A DNA stretch of 64,000 nucleotides from Heterostelium multicystogenum (Eukaryota > Evosea > Eumycetozoa > Acytosteliales > Acytosteliaceae), in assembly GCA_003667245.1 (NCBI GenBank), contig RCNN01000002.1, forward strand, positions 62,001-126,000, in the 5' to 3' direction. Shown one piece after another: positions 59,117-64,000 of the stretch. The position numbers were made by a program, and so were the translations under genes. Each line of letters begins with the position of its first letter. The stretch's first letter is position 1. The notes under the pieces were generated by a model. It did no database searches and was not told the DNA's origin. It was given only the letters and a program-made list of their open reading frames with translations.

Positions 59117-60457
59117 TTAATCATCATTGTTCATCGGAGATTGTCATTGTTATTGATTGATATCATAAAATCACTAATCAGTGTGATTCAGTCTACAACA
59201 TACTTTAATAATATTTCTTGTTCTACAAATTCCATTATTTAATTCATTCTATCTATTTATCTATCTATATAATTACTCTATCTAATAATCTAAACCTTCT
59301 ATAGACTGTCTATCTAAATAACTAGGTAATGAATAATAATATTTATTGAGGTTGGTTTAAAAATAAACTTTATGTGAAATATATAATGATATATATGATT
59401 AATATGTTACTTTTCTTGCTATTTATTTAGAATGATTTGAAAGTATCTAAATTATCGCTTATTCTCCTATTCAAAAGATTAAAATTTGGTATCAAATGAA
59501 AACGTGGTATGCCACTATTATTAGTTATATTGCTTTCCTAGATTCTTAAAAAATAAAAAACCAAACAAATGTTGCGATTTGAACCAATATGGTTACTTGG
59601 CAATAGTAGAGTAGTAGTAATATTCTTATATAATTAATTAAATTAATAATAATAATGATAGTTTTGGATAAAACATATTTAAATATTCATTTTAATATAA
59701 ATTAATTTTTGACACTTTTGTTTGTTTTTGTTTTTTAAATTAATTTTATTTAAATGAATGATATTTGACAAAAGTAAAGTAAATCTAACACTACACCAAA
59801 AAACAAACCAAAGCAACACCTTATGTGTGTGTTGTATTTACAAAAACATTTGTTTATTATTTTATTGTTGTGCCAGTTCACTCACTTCTTTCATTTGTTT
59901 TCTCTTGTTGTTGTTATTTTACACTTTACTAATTTCATTTTATTGTTGTTTTTGTTTTTTGTTTTTCATTTTATTTGGTTAGTAAAAGTACCAAATTGGT
60001 TATACAATTTGAGAAGACAAGGAGGAAGAACAAATTGAAATTGAAAGGTGGAGTGAGTAGTAGTTTAATTTCCAGGTTAAATTAAATTTAATTTTTTTAT
60101 ATTTTTATCACAATTTTATATTATTATCTGTTAAATTTAGAGAGCGAGAGATGAGAGAGGGAGAGTGAGTGAGTGAGTGAGTGAGCAATAAGACAACAAG
60201 CAACAAACACGTAAGATTAGACTGTAGGAAGATAATAAAATTAGATAATAGTTGTTGAAAACAAAAGGTTAGAAAAAGATAGATTATATACTACTACCTA
60301 CTATTTGTATTTATATATTTATTATACAAACAAATAATCTATAATAATATATATAGAATAGTAATTATATTAATAATAATATATAAATAGGTCATAACTA
60401 AATAGTAATAATCATAATAATCACAAACAAATCAAATTGGTTTTATCTTTAAAATAA
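59117..60457. other. Divergent spacer, MFS transporter to unrecognised gene
   Basis: AT-rich with CTATCTAT (59249-59270), TAATAATAAT and long T/A tracts. The T-rich frame at 59758-59982 is Leu/Phe/Cys-biased and not accepted. Near the right end lies a GAGT microsatellite. Confidence 0.55.
60161..60185. repeat. (GAGT)n microsatellite
   Basis: About six GAGT copies in a purine-rich stretch (GAGAGAGG upstream), about 270 bases before the ATG at 60458. Confidence 0.85.
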
Positions 60458-61622
60458 ATGAAGTGTATAAATAAAAGAATATTTTCTAAAAATAATAATA
60501 TTGCTCAGTCTTATAGTAATAAAAATAGTAATAATGGCAAAAGTAGTAGTCATCAAACTAAAATAGTTGTATCACCTTCATCATCTTGTAATATAGTAAA
60601 TAGTTATAGTAGCAGTAGTTTTTCAGCAGGTTTGGGTAATAGAAGTTTAAATTCAAAATCATGTTTGTTGAATGATTGTACCAATAGGAGTTACAACTAT
60701 TTGAAGTTTGGTGAAAGATATCGATCGTTTATGTCAACACAGATCAATGGTTTAGATTTTCGAATTAATTAAGAAACAACCTACCAATATCAATGAGGTC
60801 AATAGTTATCTCTCTGAGTTGAATTCAAATTCACCATTTGCATCTGAGAATATTAGAATATCATTTTTATCGGCGGAAACGTGAAATTAGATCGATCAAG
60901 GCTTGAAACTCTATGGATTTAATACAGAGCGTTCATGGCTTGTCATTGTCGCAGGAAAAGAGCCGAATCAGTGGTCCACAATTTTCTCTTTGTCTCTATT
61001 TGGGTGCAATGTTCTCGCACCAACCTTTGGGATAATCTGGACATACTTCTATTCCCAATTGAGAATCCAACGCTTTATAATCACACAATGCTGAATTATG
61101 TTCAGCCCTCATCACTCTCATCCACCAACAACTTTCGATTCCACTAGAAACCTCCTACGAAGGAATACAATCTTCATCATCATCCCTCCTCATCCAATCA
61201 TTTTCAACAAACAACAAAAAGGACAAGTTTGGTATGTACTATTATACTCTTGGAATAGCCATAGTGTGCATTATCAACTGACAGCTCAACATTATCTAGA
61301 ATATATTGCTAATTCAAAAAGAATGTCTTCTGTTGTATTCAATGATTGGTTAAAGAGATCAAAGAGACAGTTTTCAAACATTGTCGGTTGAGTTAGATTC
61401 AGAGCTAAGACCAAGTATTTCGATGGTATCGGACACACCAAGATTGAATCCATTGTCCATCGGATTTTGACAAATTGAAAATGACCAACAACTATATCTA
61501 TAACAAACCAAACTACATACTGGAAATTAAAGACATCAACCTGAACCTACCAGACTCTCAAAGTTTTGAGTATCGCTGAAAGCATTAGAGATGAATTGAA
61601 GTATTTATCATTCAACATCTAA
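60458..61622 (+). CDS. Unrecognised protein with Ser/Asn-rich N-terminus and a possible membrane helix
   Basis: Starts MKCINKRIFSKNNNIAQSYS. The first 60 residues are basic and Ser/Asn-rich and could be a mitochondrial presequence. The body is split by several frame breaks. From 60765 the frame reads IKKQPTNINEVNSYLSELNS, then after about 60880 LYGFNTERSWLVIVAGKEPN or, in the neighbouring frame, LDILLFPIENPTLYNHTMLN. Around 61220-61270 one frame gives KFGMYYYTLGIAIVCII, a likely transmembrane segment. NSKRMSSVVFNDWLKRSKRQ and KYFDGIGHTKIESIVHRIL follow. The last readable piece is VLSIAESIRDELKYLSFNI before the TAA at 61620-61622. I cannot name the family, and the exact reading is uncertain because at least five shifts are needed. 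Confidence 0.4.
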
Positions 61623-62012
61623 GGCATCATACAACCATTCCAAAAAAACCCTATTTGTTACACTAAAATGATTGAAATTTCATAAACTTACAATTTTGTT
61701 GGTCAGTAGGAAAAATATATAGATGTCCAAAAAGCAAAAAAACGACAAAACCTTATTTATTTGTATATTTGAACTAAAAGAACAAACAAATAAAGTAAAT
61801 AATATAATATAATATAGAATAATAGTAATAACAATAGGATAGTTGTAAAATGATAATAAAAGAAGTAGCATCTCTGTTAAAAAATTGGTATAGAAACAAC
61901 AACATGTATTTAGTGATGATTGTGATGTGACTAATGTTAGATTGTGTTATGGTATGACAAGCTATTACATTGGATTTCCTGAGGACAACAGAGGATAAGG
62001 TGTTATATTTCA

Positions 62013-63016
62013 TTTAGAAATAGATCTGCACTCAATGGATGGACTATTATTTCAGATAAACTACAGATCAAAGGTCATTCCCGATGGTGACTTCACTTGG
62101 AAACCTTCTAAAAACAATGTACAGCAACAACAACCAACAAGATTAAAGAGGATTCTAATGATACTAAAAAGAGTGATAGTAACAGCTCAGATACAGATGG
62201 CTATGCAAACTTCAAGGGAAATCTATCCACTAAAGCTTCCAGAGAACAATCCAGATGTCAAGCAATCTGGCTACATTGGTGTATTCTCACCTGTATGGGT
62301 ATAGAACATTATCTCAATTGGTGTTATCCAAGTACTAATCGATAAAACAACAATATCATCAACAATCAAGAGCAATACATTCAATTTCGAATTACAAGAT
62401 AAATATAAATCTATTGCATTTAGAGCATGTAACAGTATGTATCACTATCATCAATCAGTCAGTCCGTTCGCTTCATATTTATCATCTAAAATACAAACGA
62501 TTATATTATATTATAGGAAGGTAGATCATATGGTTTAGGTATATTGAAGAAGGGGCGATAATAAAATGGTTTACAAAGCAATGTTCACAACGAATCCAAA
62601 TGTTTGGGAAGAGATCGAAGTATGTAATAGCTAATTGACAGACTGGATAGTATCTGGAGTGACTGACACAACCTGCAATTTGAATCTAGATACCATTTAC
62701 AGACTTTTTTAGAGTTACAAAGGGTAAGGTGGCTCTTGACTTCCACCCGTTCGATCTTGGAGGTATTGATCGAATCGGGTTCATTCAAAGTGAGCGAAGA
62801 GAAGGACCATTTGATTTAAAGATTGACTATATCAAGATTGTATCATCACAGCACGAAGAAAGCTCAATGCTAAGCAACAGAAAGAAGAATCTCAATCGAA
62901 GAATAAGCACTCCAATTGATGAATACATAGACAATCAAAGTTATAATGAACAACATCAAAATGATAATACAGAGAATAAGCAGGAACAAGAACATGATCA
63001 AAAACATCGATCATAG
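62013..63016 (+). CDS. CIA30/NDUFAF1-like protein (complex I assembly factor 30 fold)
   Basis: The CIA30 domain is recognisable piecewise: NGWTIISDKLQIKGHSRW (about 62034-62087), then after an Asp/Ser/Asn linker FKGNLSTKLPENNPDVKQ and SGYIGVFSPVW (about 62208-62300). LQDKYKSIAFRAC follows, and after an intron (about 62433-62516) EGRSYGLGILKKG and NKMVYKAMFTTNPNVWEEIE. After a second intron come PFTDFFRVTKGKVALDF, then GGIDRIGFIQSERREGPFDL and KIDYIKIV, the conserved last strands. A Gln/Asn/His-rich tail ends at the TAG 63014-63016. NDUFAF1 proteins assist mitochondrial complex I assembly; non-mitochondrial CIA30 proteins also exist. The 5' end, and whether 61905-62010 is an upstream exon, are unresolved. 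Frame breaks near 62088, 62150, 62300 and 62560. Confidence 0.7.
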
Positions 63017-64000
63017 AAGTAGATATTAAAATGCACATTACCGATACTCTTTAGATATAGAATCTGTAGTTTGTCTCAGCATATCAATCAATCACTCAAT
63101 CAAATCAAAAATTCATTACCCCTCTTTGATTGAATGAATGTTTAATTGATGATTGATTAATTGATTGATTGATTGATTGTTAATTGATAAAGATCAATAT
63201 CATATCATGCAAATGGGAATAGAAGAGTCAAGCAACTCTTCTTAATCTTGATTCATATTTTGGAAGAGAAACAAACAAACACCAAACATCGAAGATTTCA
63301 TTAAGGAAGTAGGCAACAACCAACTACTTCTTCTTTAAGTAAGTGCAAGTTTACCAATACAGGATGAAGACACATCATAAAGTGAATATCAACATCATCA
63401 TCTTCAAAGATCTTAGTCATCAGCCATAACGTTGTTTGTGTGTGTTGTTCTTTGTTGGTGCTTTGCTTGCTTTGAAAAATCCGCACTCCTCCCTCTGGGA
63501 TCAGATCGAAACATCAACCACCACAATCACCACCAGAACAAATAAAAGACAACGGTCTTTGTTGGTTATTGCTTGCTTGCTTGCCACTGTGATTTTGATG
63601 TAATGATTTGATTTTGGTGATTGGTGAGCGTGGTGATGGTGGTGGGGTCATGTTGGATGGATCAATACAAACATGAGTGTGTGGTGTCTTTAGTATCAAA
63701 TCACACTACAAATGCGCATCAAGGCTGATTATTGTTTTAATTTTTTGTTTTTTTGATGCAGAGAATTGTTTTCAAAGTTTTTTAATTAGCTAATTCTGTA
63801 GTTTCCCAAAAAAATTTGAGAATTTTTAATATTAAAATAAATTAAAAATATTCAAATTGTTTTTTTTAATTAAAAATGTAATTTATGTTGGATTTATGAC
63901 CCCCCAATTCAAGGTGACCAGGAGCTAGGGAGTGAGAATCCTCGATGAAACTAACAAACAACATTGCTCAACCAATTGAGTCAATAAACAAACAAACAAA
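63017..64000. other. Right-end spacer without a supportable gene
   Basis: Contains a short TGATTGAT repeat (63146-63178), a CT/GA-balanced stretch at 63400-63720 with short minus-strand frames rich in Pro/Ser/His, and AT-rich sequence to the end. I see no domain, splice pattern or RNA. Confidence 0.5.

Overview
The window looks like nuclear DNA from a dictyostelid social amoeba. The evidence is very AT-rich spacers, short GT-AG introns of about 50-100 bases, CAA/CAG-, Asn- and Thr-coding low-complexity tracts, and gene types typical of this group: a TKL-type kinase, IPT/TIG membrane proteins, a G-alpha subunit, an AAAP amino acid transporter, and a retroelement placed just downstream of a tRNA gene. 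Coding GC is higher than I would expect for D. discoideum, so a group 1-3 dictyostelid (Cavenderia, Heterostelium or Acytostelium type) is my guess; the species cannot be fixed from this. Almost every conserved gene carries one to several single-base frameshifts, mostly at homopolymers. Because they also hit essential genes (ribosomal P2, Rae1, AMP deaminase), I read them as sequencing errors, not as pseudogenes. Coordinates below span whole genes including introns and these breaks.

Layout. 1-9.2 kb: a C-terminal gene fragment, a sulfate/anion transporter with STAS domain (-), an aquaporin (+) and AMP deaminase (+). 9.6-17.6 kb: a cytochrome P450 (+) converging on a very large low-complexity SANT-domain nuclear protein (-). 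19.4-31.3 kb: an ABC transporter (+) tail-to-tail with an AAAP amino acid transporter (-), a PIG-X/Pbn1-type GPI mannosyltransferase subunit (+) tail-to-tail with a TKL kinase fused to WD40 repeats (-), then ribosomal P2 (+) tail-to-tail with a dual-specificity phosphatase (-). 32.0-33.2 kb: a G-alpha subunit (-). 36.2-37.6 kb: tRNA-Gln(UUG) followed by a 5'-truncated non-LTR retrotransposon end and by a second poly(A)-tailed unit with a tRNA-like Pol III promoter. 38.1-43.5 kb: a small hypothetical gene, Rae1 (-), a CECR5-type HAD protein (+) and a GPALPP1-type protein (+). 44.4-52.7 kb: a kinase joined to a ubiquitin-like domain and an Atg17/FIP200-like coiled-coil region, then a Sac2/INPP5F-like phosphoinositide phosphatase. 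52.7-63.0 kb: an ABHD/YheT hydrolase (-), an IPT/TIG membrane protein (+), an MFSD8/CLN7-like transporter (-), an unrecognised gene and a CIA30/NDUFAF1-like gene.

There are no operons. The organisation is compact, with six or seven convergent pairs whose stops lie 40-210 bases apart. Shared themes are membrane transport, phosphoinositide/GPI metabolism and signalling. The most interesting items are the kinase-ULD-FIP200-like fusion and the stacked retroelements behind tRNA-Gln.
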